Shown in pieces: positions 1-7,553 of a stretch of DNA of 13,672 bases. The DNA is taken from NCBI GenBank assembly GCA_033763635.1, contig JANRKG010000204.1, positions 1 through 13,672 on the forward strand, read 5' to 3'. How positions within the stretch are numbered: position 1 is the stretch's first letter; the number at the start of each line of letters is the position of its first letter. The position numbers and the translations under genes were made by a program. A model generated the notes under the pieces. That model was not told where the DNA came from and did not search any database. It worked only from the letters and a program-made list of their open reading frames with translations. The stretch comes from JANRKG01 sp033763635 (GTDB taxonomy: Bacteria; Cyanobacteriota; Cyanobacteriia; GCF-001939115).

Positions 1-36
1 AATTCTCTGGCAATTAGAACGGGTCGATTAATTCCG

Positions 37-67
37 TATTTCAAAAAATTACCCATATTTCAAAAAA
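37..67. repeat. 12-bp direct repeat upstream of the bestrophin gene
   Basis: TATTTCAAAAAA occurs at 37-48 and again at 56-67, a period of 19 bp, directly before the bestrophin-like start. The stretch is A-rich and has no recognisable Shine-Dalgarno. It could be slippage in an A-rich leader or a paired binding site. Only the repeat itself is seen; a function is not. Confidence 0.5.
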
Positions 68-88
68 ATACAGTGTTTGAACAACGGT

Positions 89-988
89 ATGTCGTCTAAA
101 GCCGCAGATTGGTTTCGTATTGCCTTTCAATTCCGGGGATCGGTCATCCCAGCGATCATGTCGCGCACGATCGTCTGTGGGGCGTTTGGCGTTTTAGTCT
201 CTATCTTCCATGTCTCTGGGTATGCCGTGTCCAAACCCATTTTTGGGAATGTGATCCCCAGTATTGTTTTGGGTTTGTTGCTCGTCTTCCGCACGAACAC
301 GGCCTACGATCGCTTCTGGGAAGGGCGCAAATGCTGGGGGGCGATCGTCAATACTAGTCGTAACTTGGCCCGTCACATCTGGGTCGCGGTGCTTGAGAAG
401 GATGAGCAAGATCATATCGCTAAGATTGCTACTTTAAAGCTTTTGGTCGCGTTTGCAGTGGCAACCAAACTTCACCTCCGTCAGGAGGGGGTGAATATTG
501 AACTCGAAGCATTGATGCCTACAACGAAGTTCAACAAATTAAAGGGGATGAATAATCCTCCCCTTGAAGTCATTTTTTGGATCAGCGACTTTCTGCAAGA
601 GCAAGAACAGAGGGGCCGTCTCAATGTGCATCAAATGACAGCGATGCACCAGCTTCTCGATATCCTGGTGGATAATCTGGGAGGCTGTGAACGAATTCTG
701 CGAACCCCCATGCCCCTGGCCTACGCGATTCACTTAAAGCAACTCTTGCTGCTCTATTGTCTGTTGCTTCCTTTCCAGATGGTGGGTGAATTGGGCTGGT
801 GGACAGGCCCCGTAGTGGCGCTCATCAGTTTTACTTTGTTTGGGATCGAGGCGATCGGCATCGAAATTGAAAATCCCTTTGGGCACGATCCCAATGATTT
901 GCCGCTCGATGCCATTTGTGCCACCATGCTTCGGAATATCGAAGACCTGATCAGCCTTTCTCCCAGTAGTAGAGCCTATGTCGATTAA
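89..988 (+). CDS. Bestrophin-like (UPF0187 / RFP-TM) anion channel
   Basis: A membrane protein of about 299 residues from the bestrophin family, whose members form pentameric anion channels; in phototrophs they are linked to chloride or bicarbonate flux. Visible family marks are an N-terminal GSVIPAI segment (residues 17-23), a hydrophobic stretch at 28-65 running into the signature FRTNTAYDRFWEGRK (67-81) and WGAIVNTSRN, a second hydrophobic region at about 210-260, and the C-terminal ENPFGHDPNDLPLD (261-274). Length is normal for bacterial homologues. An in-frame TTG at 77 would add four residues. Neither start has a clear Shine-Dalgarno; I prefer ATG 89 because it is the only ATG near the conserved N-terminus. 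The stop overlaps the stop of the opposing lipoprotein gene by 3 bases. The substrate ion cannot be read from sequence. Confidence 0.88.
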   Translation: MSSKAADWFRIAFQFRGSVIPAIMSRTIVCGAFGVLVSIFHVSGYAVSKPIFGNVIPSIVLGLLLVFRTNTAYDRFWEGRKCWGAIVNTSRNLARHIWVAVLEKDEQDHIAKIATLKLLVAFAVATKLHLRQEGVNIELEALMPTTKFNKLKGMNNPPLEVIFWISDFLQEQEQRGRLNVHQMTAMHQLLDILVDNLGGCERILRTPMPLAYAIHLKQLLLLYCLLLPFQMVGELGWWTGPVVALISFTLFGIEAIGIEIENPFGHDPNDLPLDAICATMLRNIEDLISLSPSSRAYVD

Positions 989-1500
989 GGCTGGGCTTGT
1001 TTTAGATTGAGCACTCGCCCCAAGGTGTAGTTCACCTCTACAGATTGTCCGGCCCGGATGGTTCGGGCAGCCTGACGGTAGGTCGCATCATCCGTTCCCA
1101 ATTCCCCATCGGTACATTGCAGGGTGTAGCGTACTGTTTGCTGAAGTCGGGGTGGTTCGTACAATTCCCCTGGTTGCCGTTCTGCATCCATTGCGTCGGC
1201 ACTGGGTCGAGGGGGTAGGGCAGGCCACCAAACCCCTTTGTCGTCTGGCCCCGTGACGGCATCGGTGGGTTTTTTCCCGTTTTGGTTTAGGAGTCGGGTG
1301 TTGGCAAACTCTTTGATCCGAGTGCCCTGGGGATTGCCCCGACTCGTGAAGTACTCTACTTGCCAGGTGTAGGTTGCCAACGCGAGGGCTGTATTACAGG
1401 AGGTGGAGGCAACGGCATCACCGCTGGGGGTGCAAGCGCTCAAGCCAACCCCCAGCAGAGTTAGAGTTACGAAAAATCGCAAAATGCGATCGAATCTCAC
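985..1500 (-). CDS. Putative lipoprotein of unknown function
   Basis: A 171-residue protein. It starts with GTG at 1498-1500, followed by a basic-hydrophobic signal segment and a lipobox GLSAC with Cys23, so a type II (lipoprotein) signal peptide is likely and the mature protein would be membrane-anchored. The remainder has no motif I recognise. It is Trp/Pro-rich near the middle (VWWPALPPRPS, about 90-100) and ends in a segment predicted as beta-strand (SVEVNYTLGRVLNL). Two further cysteines (residues 35 and about 129) could pair. Its 3' end is convergent with the bestrophin gene with a 3-base overlap. The gene lies 214 bp downstream of glgA on the same strand and may have its own promoter. 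I give no function. Confidence 0.75.
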   Translation of the reverse strand: MRFDRILRFFVTLTLLGVGLSACTPSGDAVASTSCNTALALATYTWQVEYFTSRGNPQGTRIKEFANTRLLNQNGKKPTDAVTGPDDKGVWWPALPPRPSADAMDAERQPGELYEPPRLQQTVRYTLQCTDGELGTDDATYRQAARTIRAGQSVEVNYTLGRVLNLKQAQP

Positions 1501-1659
1501 AATGAACCCTAGCGATAAAGAGTTTCAACAGTTTAACAGTATCAATCCGAAGAGCCTATCTATCAAATGGCTGTCTTAGCTGCTTTTTATTTGGGACTTA
1601 CAAATGAATCAAGTAGCAGTCTATCGGGCTTTGGTTTCCCTCAGCCCTCAACTGTTTGT

Positions 1660-1692
1660 GGATTGAGCGAAGTCGAAACCCGATTCACGGGT
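1660..1692. repeat. GAGCGAAGTCGAAAC-type dispersed repeat with small hairpin
   Basis: GATTGAGCGAAGTCGAAAC (1661-1679) resembles the short GAGCGAAGTCGAA motif that recurs between genes in many cyanobacterial genomes (from memory, not searched). It runs into the hairpin ACCCG/CGGGT (1678-1682 with 1688-1692, 5-nt loop). On the minus strand this lies just after the glgA stop and could weakly terminate glgA, although the following T-run is only three bases. Only one copy is visible in this window. The rest of 1501-1714 shows nothing else I can name. Confidence 0.35.
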
Positions 1693-1714
1693 ATGTTATT
1701 TTGCTGTATGTCCT

Positions 1715-3139
1715 TTACTGGTTTAAAGCAGCTTCTAACGGTTGAATCGCTGCGGGTTCTGGAGTGGGTAGCCCTAAGACCTCCCGATAAACCTGCTCAT
1801 ACTGTCGGGCTGATTTGTCCCAACTGAAATCTGCCTTCATGGCCCGTTGCTGGAGTTGGTTCCAATAATCCTTGAAGTGATAGCCTTCCCAGGCTCGTAC
1901 CATGCAGGTATAAAGATCGAGGGGTTCGTAGCGATCGAAACAGTACCCTGTCCCCGCATGATTGCTCGGATCGTGGTGAGTGACCGTATCAACCAATCCC
2001 CCCGTCCGGCGCACGATCGGAATACAGCCATACCGCATCGCCATCATTTGGCTGATGCCACAGGGTTCAAACCGACTGGGCATCAGGAAGGCATCACATC
2101 CTGCGTAGATGCGACGAGACAAAGTATCGTTGTACAGCAGGTACACTGACATGCGACCGGGATAGCGAGAAGCCATCTGCCACATCTGGGTTTCGTAATA
2201 CCGATCGCCTGTGCCCAACAAAATAAACTGAGCGTCGGTGTAGGACAGGAAGCGATCGAGAATTTGAATCACCAGATCCAGCCCTTTCTGCTCTACCAAT
2301 CGAGAAACCATCCCCACTAAAAATGCTTTGGAATTCACTTCCAGTCCAATTTCTTCCTGAAGTGAAATTTTATTCACCCGTCTTTCTTCGAGAGTGTCAG
2401 GTGTGAAAACTTGGGGTAGGTACTTATCAGTGGTCGGATCATAGACTTCCGTATCAATCCCATTCAAAATTCCCACGAGTTTTCCACCAATGAAGGACAT
2501 TAATCCTTCCAGGGTTTCTCCATAATTGGGGGTCTGGATTTGTTGGGCATAGGTCGGGGAAACGGTGGTGACACGATTGGCATATTGAACCGCTGCTGCC
2601 ATCGTATTGTGGCCCTGCATATACCAGGGGCACCAGGTCATCTGCTCCAACCGCCAGCGCCAAGGTCCCTGATAAGCCAGGTTATGAATGGTAAAGATGG
2701 TACTGATATCGGGCGACTGGTGCATCCACACGGGAATCATCCCCGTATGCCAGTCATGGCAGTGAATAATATCAGGTTTCCAGTAGTTCCAGGCAAATTC
2801 TGCGGCTCCATTGGCAAAAAACGTAAACCGCCAATCCTCATCCTCTCCTCCATACACGCGACGAGAGGCGAAAGCAGGATGCCCAAACAGATAGAGCGGT
2901 ACATCCGTGCCCGGAAGAACCGTTTCAAAGACCTGGAAGGTTTCAAACATCGCTGCCCCTGACCAGACAGGTTCCTTAGGCACCTTTGTCTTGTCCGCCA
3001 GAAAGCCGTAGTAGGGCATAAAAATTCGTACATCATGCCCCATGCGCCTGAGGAATTTCGGCAGAGCACCTACGACATCGCCCATCCCACCCACCTTCAC
3101 CAGGGGGGCGGCCTCCGCAGCAACGAATAAAATTTGCAT
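1715..3139 (-). CDS. glgA: Glycogen synthase, GlgA1 type
   Basis: A 474-residue glycosyltransferase family 5 enzyme that adds glucose from ADP-glucose to the non-reducing end of alpha-1,4-glucan, in the cytosolic glycogen pathway. The N-terminal ADP-glucose-binding loop is KVGGMGDVVGALP (15-27), a variant of KTGGL typical of the cyanobacterial GlgA1 branch rather than the SSIII-like GlgA2. Also visible are HCHDWHT (126-132), TIHNLAYQG (150-158), NGIDTEVYDP (226-235), RLVEQKG (280-286), MPSRFEPCG (353-361) and RRTGGLVDTV (377-386), covering both Rossmann domains. ATG at 3137-3139 is preceded by AAGGA five bases upstream, supporting this start. hemC ends 23 bp upstream on the same strand, so the two are probably one transcript. 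Length and motifs are complete. Confidence 0.96.
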   Translation of the reverse strand: MQILFVAAEAAPLVKVGGMGDVVGALPKFLRRMGHDVRIFMPYYGFLADKTKVPKEPVWSGAAMFETFQVFETVLPGTDVPLYLFGHPAFASRRVYGGEDEDWRFTFFANGAAEFAWNYWKPDIIHCHDWHTGMIPVWMHQSPDISTIFTIHNLAYQGPWRWRLEQMTWCPWYMQGHNTMAAAVQYANRVTTVSPTYAQQIQTPNYGETLEGLMSFIGGKLVGILNGIDTEVYDPTTDKYLPQVFTPDTLEERRVNKISLQEEIGLEVNSKAFLVGMVSRLVEQKGLDLVIQILDRFLSYTDAQFILLGTGDRYYETQMWQMASRYPGRMSVYLLYNDTLSRRIYAGCDAFLMPSRFEPCGISQMMAMRYGCIPIVRRTGGLVDTVTHHDPSNHAGTGYCFDRYEPLDLYTCMVRAWEGYHFKDYWNQLQQRAMKADFSWDKSARQYEQVYREVLGLPTPEPAAIQPLEAALNQ

Positions 3140-3162
3140 GGTTATCCTTAAATTAGCCCCTA

Positions 3163-4143
3163 TTAACCCCGCTGAATTTCAGCCAGGATCTCGTTCAGGA
3201 TTTCTTGTGCCCCCTGCTCGCGCAGACGATGGGCCAATTCTATCCCCAGCTTTTCAGCCTCTTCTGGCGCACCGGAAACCTGGTCCTTTACGAGACGCTG
3301 GCCATCTAAACTGGCGACCAATCCTGTTAGGGTCAGAATACCATCTTCAAGCTCCGTATTAACCCCGATCGGCACCTGACATCCCCCTTCTAATTCCCGC
3401 AGGAATGCCCGTTCTGCATAACACCGTTGAGCGCTTGGAAGATGTTCCAGGGCTTTAAGAACGGTCAGGACTTCGGGGTCATCCGATCGACATTCAATCC
3501 CCAAAGCACCTTGACCGACGGCATGAAGCGAAACTTCAGATGGTAAAACCTGATGAATGCGATCGGCCATCCCTAAGCGTTCCAATCCGGCAACTGCCAG
3601 AATCAAAGCATCATACTCGCCATTATCCAGTTTTTGCAGACGGGTATTCAGGTTGCCCCGCACATCTTTAAATGCCAGGTGGGGGTAATGATGGCGCAAC
3701 TGAGCCAATCGGCGCAGGGAAGAGGTGCCGATCACAGCCCCTTCGGGTAAGGCATCAATTTGCTTCCCTTGATGCTTGGCATGTAAAACCAACGCATCGG
3801 CGGGGTTCACTCGCTCCGTGACAGCCCCTAACATCAACCCTTCGGGGAGGCGGGTTGGCAGGTCTTTTAAGGAATGCACCGCGAAATCGATGTCCCCTGA
3901 GATCATCCCCACTTCCAGTTCTTTCGTGAAGAGTCCCTTGTCCCCAATCTTGGCGAGGGCCACATCCAGAATTTTGTCGCCCTGAGTGCTCATGGTATGC
4001 ACTTCAAAGGTGCGATCGGGAAAATGCTTCTGAAGTTGCTCTTGAACCCAATAGGTCTGGACGAGAGCCAGTTGGCTTTTTCGGGAACCAATGCGGATGG
4101 TGCGAGTGGGTGTGGAAAGCGTGGACGATGCAGTAGGAGACAT
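3163..4143 (-). CDS. hemC: Hydroxymethylbilane synthase (porphobilinogen deaminase)
   Basis: A 326-residue enzyme that condenses four porphobilinogens into hydroxymethylbilane, an early shared step towards heme, chlorophyll and bilins. Visible are IRIGSRKSQLALVQ (16-29), KIGDKGLFTKELE (65-77), the substrate and catalytic loop DFAVHSLKDLPT (86-97, catalytic Asp at 94), GTSSLRRLAQL (139-149), DVRGNLNTRL (160-169) and LEGGCQVPIG (251-260), where Cys255 would carry the dipyrromethane cofactor. The frame stays open to a GTG at 4170, which would add nine residues. I chose ATG 4143 because the shorter N-terminus (a Ser/Thr-rich lead into TRTIRIGSRKSQ) matches the usual family start, but no Shine-Dalgarno decides it. 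It is probably first in a hemC-glgA transcript and is divergent from the rhodanese gene. Confidence 0.95.
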   Translation of the reverse strand: MSPTASSTLSTPTRTIRIGSRKSQLALVQTYWVQEQLQKHFPDRTFEVHTMSTQGDKILDVALAKIGDKGLFTKELEVGMISGDIDFAVHSLKDLPTRLPEGLMLGAVTERVNPADALVLHAKHQGKQIDALPEGAVIGTSSLRRLAQLRHHYPHLAFKDVRGNLNTRLQKLDNGEYDALILAVAGLERLGMADRIHQVLPSEVSLHAVGQGALGIECRSDDPEVLTVLKALEHLPSAQRCYAERAFLRELEGGCQVPIGVNTELEDGILTLTGLVASLDGQRLVKDQVSGAPEEAEKLGIELAHRLREQGAQEILNEILAEIQRG

Positions 4144-4145
4144 AG

Positions 4146-4179
4146 CTAGAGAGGTAATCAAATCAGGCACTCTCTCTAG
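4146..4179 (-). promoter_or_regulatory. Inverted repeat in the hemC leader
   Basis: CTAGAGAG (4146-4153) and CTCTCTAG (4172-4179) are perfect 8-bp complements separated by 18 bases. In the hemC transcript this stem would end two bases before ATG 4143, with the alternative GTG start in its loop. It may affect initiation or be an operator in the 137-bp hemC/rhodanese divergent region. Only the repeat is seen; the role is inference. Confidence 0.35.
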
Positions 4180-4280
4180 AGTACCTCAGTGGGGACTCAC
4201 AAAACTGGGTTTGCGAAATTCCCACAGAGGAGTCTGTATCTGGGCAGGAAGGGATTGATTCACTGCCTGGAAAGGATTTC

Positions 4281-4814
4281 ATGAAAGCATTCACCCGTTC
4301 ACTTCAGCCACGACTGACGATTGCTTTCACGGTTTGTTGTCGATTTCTTTTTTATCGATTTCTCGGTATCCTCTCCTCTCGGCATTCTCAGGCAACCCCT
4401 CAAAAGACAATCCCTCAAATGAGTGTGGCCCATTTGAAGCAGTTGCTCCAGGAGGATCGCCACCGCTTCCTGCTCATTGATGTGCGTTTTCCCCAGGAGT
4501 ATGAGGCGGGGCATATTTCGGGTGCCATGTTAGTTCCGTTAACAGAAATTCAGCAAGGAACAGGAATTGAAAGGATTTGGCAAACCCTAACCGATCGCTG
4601 GCAAGCCGGATTTATCACCGATCCACGCCTGATTGTGGTCTGTACCGCAGGGGTGCGATCGGCGAAGGCGGTTCGTTTACTGGAGGAGGCCGGACTGCCC
4701 GGAGTTAATCTGCTTGGAGGTATGCAATCGTGGCAGGCCAGTACCCAGAAGCAAAAGTTTCCATCGCTTCTCTCTAGACAGACCCAAAATTTCGCCTCTC
4801 CCCTCAATTCTTAG
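4281..4814 (+). CDS. Single-domain rhodanese-like protein with hydrophobic N-terminus
   Basis: A 177-residue protein with one rhodanese domain (about 46-155), a fold that moves sulfane sulfur through a persulfide on a catalytic cysteine. The domain shows LLIDVRFPQEYEAGHISGA (64-82), the active-site loop CTAGVRS (121-127, Cys121, matching CxxGxR) and the closing LLGGMQSW (144-151). Residues 1-35 are basic and hydrophobic, with a Cys-Cys pair at 19-20, and could be a membrane anchor or a poorly formed signal. AAAGGA (4271-4276) four bases before ATG 4281 supports the long form. An internal ATG at 4419 would give a bare 131-residue rhodanese. The last 11 bases overlap the end of the opposing ketoacyl synthase gene. 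The physiological sulfur acceptor is unknown. Confidence 0.85.
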   Translation: MKAFTRSLQPRLTIAFTVCCRFLFYRFLGILSSRHSQATPQKTIPQMSVAHLKQLLQEDRHRFLLIDVRFPQEYEAGHISGAMLVPLTEIQQGTGIERIWQTLTDRWQAGFITDPRLIVVCTAGVRSAKAVRLLEEAGLPGVNLLGGMQSWQASTQKQKFPSLLSRQTQNFASPLNS

Positions 4815-5949
4815 CAAAGGCCACCACCCCATTCTGCCCACCAAACCCAAAGCTCAAGCAGAGGGCATTTTTAACGGAACTCGGTAAAACTGTGCGAATC
4901 AAATTCAAATCAAATTCCGGCTCTTGCAGTCCGATACAGGGAGGAAGCATTTGATGATACAGAGCCATCAAGCAAAAGCTTGCACCCAGAGCACCGGAAG
5001 CCCCTAACGTATGTCCAGTGGCCCCTTTGGTGGAACTCACAGGCACCCCTTTGGGAAAGAGTTGCTGGATGAGATAAGCTTCGTTGCGATCGTTTAGAGG
5101 CGTTGCGGTGCCATGAGCATGGATGTAATCAATGTCCTGAACGGTCAAATTACTTCGTTCTAAGCACTGACGAATCGCTGCTTTTGCAGAATCGGAAGTC
5201 GGAGCAGGGGCACTGACATGATACCCATCTGCGGTCATCCCCACCCCCAAGACTCGACCATAAATTCGGGCCGATCGCTGCACTGCCATCTCTTTAGATT
5301 CCAGGACTAAAACCGCCGCCCCTTCCCCCAGCACCAACCCTTCCCGCTGGCGATCAAAAGGAAAGCTTCCGGTTTGCGCCAGTGCCCCCATCTGCTGAAA
5401 ACCTGCCAGGGTCAGGGGCGTGATGGGCGCTTCCACCGCTCCAACCAAGACCCGATCGCACTGCTGGGTTTCCAGTAGCTCTAACCCTAACGTCAGGCAC
5501 CACAACCCGGTGGCACAAGCCGCCATCGGAGCCAGCGCGGGAGCCTGGGTTTGAATATGTTGGGCAACGGTGGTAGCGGGAGTATGGGGTAATGTAGCCA
5601 GCCAATTCGCTGATAGTAGACTATTCCTGCCACTCAACTCTTTCCAAACTTTTTGCGCTGCCAACTGTTCCCACTGCGCTTGATGGCTGCGGCTAGAGCC
5701 AATTACAACCCCACAGGTCGGCAACGGATGCGACAACTTTGCATCCTGTAAAGCGTCAGACGTGGCCTGTTGAATTAGATCTTGAACGTTTGCAGGGGAA
5801 CAACCCACGCAAGCGAGAGGATAAGAAGGTAATTCGGGGAAAGCTTGAATTCGCTGAATGCCTGATCGCCCCTCTCGCAAAGCTTGCCAGGTTTCTTGAA
5901 GATTTCCCAACGCGGAAATCAAACCGATTCCGGTGACAACAATCTCCAA
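4804..5949 (-). CDS. fabF: Beta-ketoacyl-ACP synthase, FabF (KAS II) type
   Basis: A 381-residue condensing enzyme of type II fatty-acid synthesis that elongates acyl-ACP with malonyl-ACP. The full thiolase-fold triad is present: Cys145 in AACATG, His279 in HAHGTATPLND and His313 in KGATGHTLGASG, plus the C-terminal FGFGGQNG. It is therefore catalytic and not a chain-length-factor homologue. It is about 30 residues shorter than a typical FabF of about 410, with loops trimmed between 85 and 130, and is probably a cyanobacterial paralogue rather than the main FabF usually found beside acpP; no acpP is in view. The start is TTG at 5947-5949. The first upstream in-frame stop is at 5965-5967 with no other start codon between, and VVTGIG follows immediately as in the family. 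It begins 8 bp after the cyclophilin stop with no Shine-Dalgarno, suggesting translational coupling. Confidence 0.9.
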   Translation of the reverse strand: MEIVVTGIGLISALGNLQETWQALREGRSGIQRIQAFPELPSYPLACVGCSPANVQDLIQQATSDALQDAKLSHPLPTCGVVIGSSRSHQAQWEQLAAQKVWKELSGRNSLLSANWLATLPHTPATTVAQHIQTQAPALAPMAACATGLWCLTLGLELLETQQCDRVLVGAVEAPITPLTLAGFQQMGALAQTGSFPFDRQREGLVLGEGAAVLVLESKEMAVQRSARIYGRVLGVGMTADGYHVSAPAPTSDSAKAAIRQCLERSNLTVQDIDYIHAHGTATPLNDRNEAYLIQQLFPKGVPVSSTKGATGHTLGASGALGASFCLMALYHQMLPPCIGLQEPEFDLNLIRTVLPSSVKNALCLSFGFGGQNGVVAFAKN

Positions 5950-5957
5950 GGGTTTTG

Positions 5958-6788
5958 TTAACTGCTAGCCTTCAGATTTTCCAGTCCCTTGGTAACTTTT
6001 GCCGACTGGATGCGATCGCCTTGTTGAATCTTATCGACCACGTTCATACCTTGAGTGACATAGCCAAAAACGGCATAGTTGCCATCTAAAAACTCCAGGT
6101 CAGACAGAGTGAAGTAGAACTGGGAGGAAGCAGAATCGGGCATCTGAGAGCGGGCCATCGCGACCGCACCCCGCTTATGCTTCAACTTAGGAGAACCGGG
6201 AATTCTTGCCGCTTCAAAGGTTTTGCTGTAGAGCGGGACATCCGCTCCTTCTGGCTTGATTTCCAAAGGAATATTTCGGGGTTTAGAGGTGGCAGGGTCA
6301 ACAAAGCCCCCCGTTCCCCAGCGAGAAGCAGGAACATTGGAACCTGTTTTGCTCTGAGGATCTCCCCCTTGAACCACAAAGGGCTGTGGTTCCCGAACGA
6401 CGCGGTGGAAAACAACCCCGTCATAGATTCCTCGGTTCACCAAATCCACGAAATTTCCTGCGGTGATCGGTGCATCTCCTCCGTCAACCTCGATCACGAT
6501 CGGTGAGTCGTTGACAGTGATTTCAATGGTTGCATTGCCCTCAAGATAGGGCAGACGATTTTGACGAGCAATTTCGGAAGAAGACATGACACCAGATCCA
6601 GAAGACTTCCCATCCAGTGTATCCTTCTTCGGGGTTTGACCAGAAGGGGATTGGGTGGTTTGGGAATTCGCTGCGGGTGAGGAGGTCGCAGGGGCAGAAT
6701 TTGCAGAGGGTTCGGAAGTACAGGCTGTGATCAGAAAGATTCCGATCGCCAGAAAAGAAACCAACCAGCGGGACACCTTGGTAAACAT
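5958..6788 (-). CDS. Cyclophilin-type peptidyl-prolyl isomerase lipoprotein
   Basis: A 276-residue protein. The signal peptide ends in the lipobox LITAC (Cys23), followed by a low-complexity Ser/Pro/Thr/Gln linker (about 24-60) and a cyclophilin domain that isomerises X-Pro bonds, presumably outside the cytoplasm. Domain marks are NFVDLVNRGIYDGVVFHRV with the catalytic Arg of FHRV, FVVQGGDPQ, VAMARSQMPDSASSQFYF and LDGNYAVFGYV. An insert of about 35 residues (NVPASRWGTGG to GSPKLKHKRG) is typical of cyanobacterial periplasmic cyclophilins. A TTG at 6794 would add two residues; I prefer ATG 6788. From memory, Synechocystis also places a periplasmic cyclophilin (sll0227) beside ycf4 (sll0226), so the order looks conserved. 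It lies between ycf4 (100 bp upstream) and fabF (8 bp downstream). Confidence 0.92.
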   Translation of the reverse strand: MFTKVSRWLVSFLAIGIFLITACTSEPSANSAPATSSPAANSQTTQSPSGQTPKKDTLDGKSSGSGVMSSSEIARQNRLPYLEGNATIEITVNDSPIVIEVDGGDAPITAGNFVDLVNRGIYDGVVFHRVVREPQPFVVQGGDPQSKTGSNVPASRWGTGGFVDPATSKPRNIPLEIKPEGADVPLYSKTFEAARIPGSPKLKHKRGAVAMARSQMPDSASSQFYFTLSDLEFLDGNYAVFGYVTQGMNVVDKIQQGDRIQSAKVTKGLENLKASS

Positions 6789-6888
6789 AATCAATAATTA
6801 AAGTTCGATTGGATTGTCTTATGGTTTTAGCAACTGCCGTCTCTACCTTTCTAAAGAAGTTGCCACTACCCGTGTTTTTAAGTTTGTT

Positions 6889-7455
6889 CTACAACCCTTC
6901 CAGGGGTACCCGGAGAAAACGAGCGAGTTCCGCACCCTGATTTTCCAATTCTGCTAAGGAGACAGGCTGCCCGACACGGGTTAAAGGAATATCTCGCCGT
7001 CCTTTGACTTTTAGATACAAGGCCCGTTTCGGATTCAGCCCTTCTTTGATGTCAACCCGGACCGCCTGAACATCCTCTAACGGACACGTAAACTCAATCT
7101 TGCGGTCTTTTCCAGGAAAGCCCCATCGAAAAATTTGGGCTGTGTTGGTGTCTCGGTTAAATTCGTTGTAACCACCCCCCACATCCCAAGCAATGACCAA
7201 CCAGAGATAAGTCCCTAAGAGTAATCCTGCAACGCCATAAAACCCCATTGCGAGTCCCTGGGGCACAAAAACTAACTCTGTTGGGTTGCTGATGGGCAAC
7301 AGATTGATTTTGAAATAACTGGAAAGACTCGCCAGAAAGAACCCTGTCGCTCCCATCGTGGTAATGGTCGCCCACCAGTAGTTGCTCAATCGGCGGGACC
7401 CCAGAATAGACACGCGTAGGACGCGATCGTTTGTAACGTTCAGTTGCACACTCAT
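6889..7455 (-). CDS. ycf4: Photosystem I assembly protein Ycf4
   Basis: A 188-residue thylakoid membrane protein that helps assemble photosystem I. It starts at ATG 7455 with SVQLNVTNDRVLR, then has two transmembrane segments (about 23-45, around YWWATITTMGATGFFLASL, and about 62-88) and a soluble C-terminal domain with NEFNRDTNTAQIFRWGFPGK, LEDVQAVRVDIKEGLNPKR and the end ELARFLRVPLEGL. Length equals the family norm of about 185. The frame stays open upstream for another 71 codons to a TTG at 7668. That extension is rich in Asn, Leu and Lys, is made partly of tandem repeats, and is unlike Ycf4, so I exclude it. The gene is divergent from psbD and is probably first in a ycf4-cyclophilin-fabF transcript. 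Confidence 0.95.
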   Translation of the reverse strand: MSVQLNVTNDRVLRVSILGSRRLSNYWWATITTMGATGFFLASLSSYFKINLLPISNPTELVFVPQGLAMGFYGVAGLLLGTYLWLVIAWDVGGGYNEFNRDTNTAQIFRWGFPGKDRKIEFTCPLEDVQAVRVDIKEGLNPKRALYLKVKGRRDIPLTRVGQPVSLAELENQGAELARFLRVPLEGL

Positions 7456-7553
7456 GAATTTATTTAGCTTTTTCTGATTCGCCTTTATCTCAACACTAGC
7501 AGCAAAGGTAAAAGGATTACAGGACAGGGAGTTTAGGGATTTTGCTATCCATC

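Noticed and set aside
1567..1827. 86-residue plus-strand ORF between the lipoprotein gene and the end of glgA
   Set aside because: It overlaps the glgA 3' end, has no ribosome-binding site or recognisable motif, and its downstream half is antisense to glgA.
3163..4170. Longer HemC starting at GTG 4170
   Set aside because: Not excluded, but the extra nine residues are not expected in the family and the GTG lies in a hairpin loop with no clear Shine-Dalgarno.
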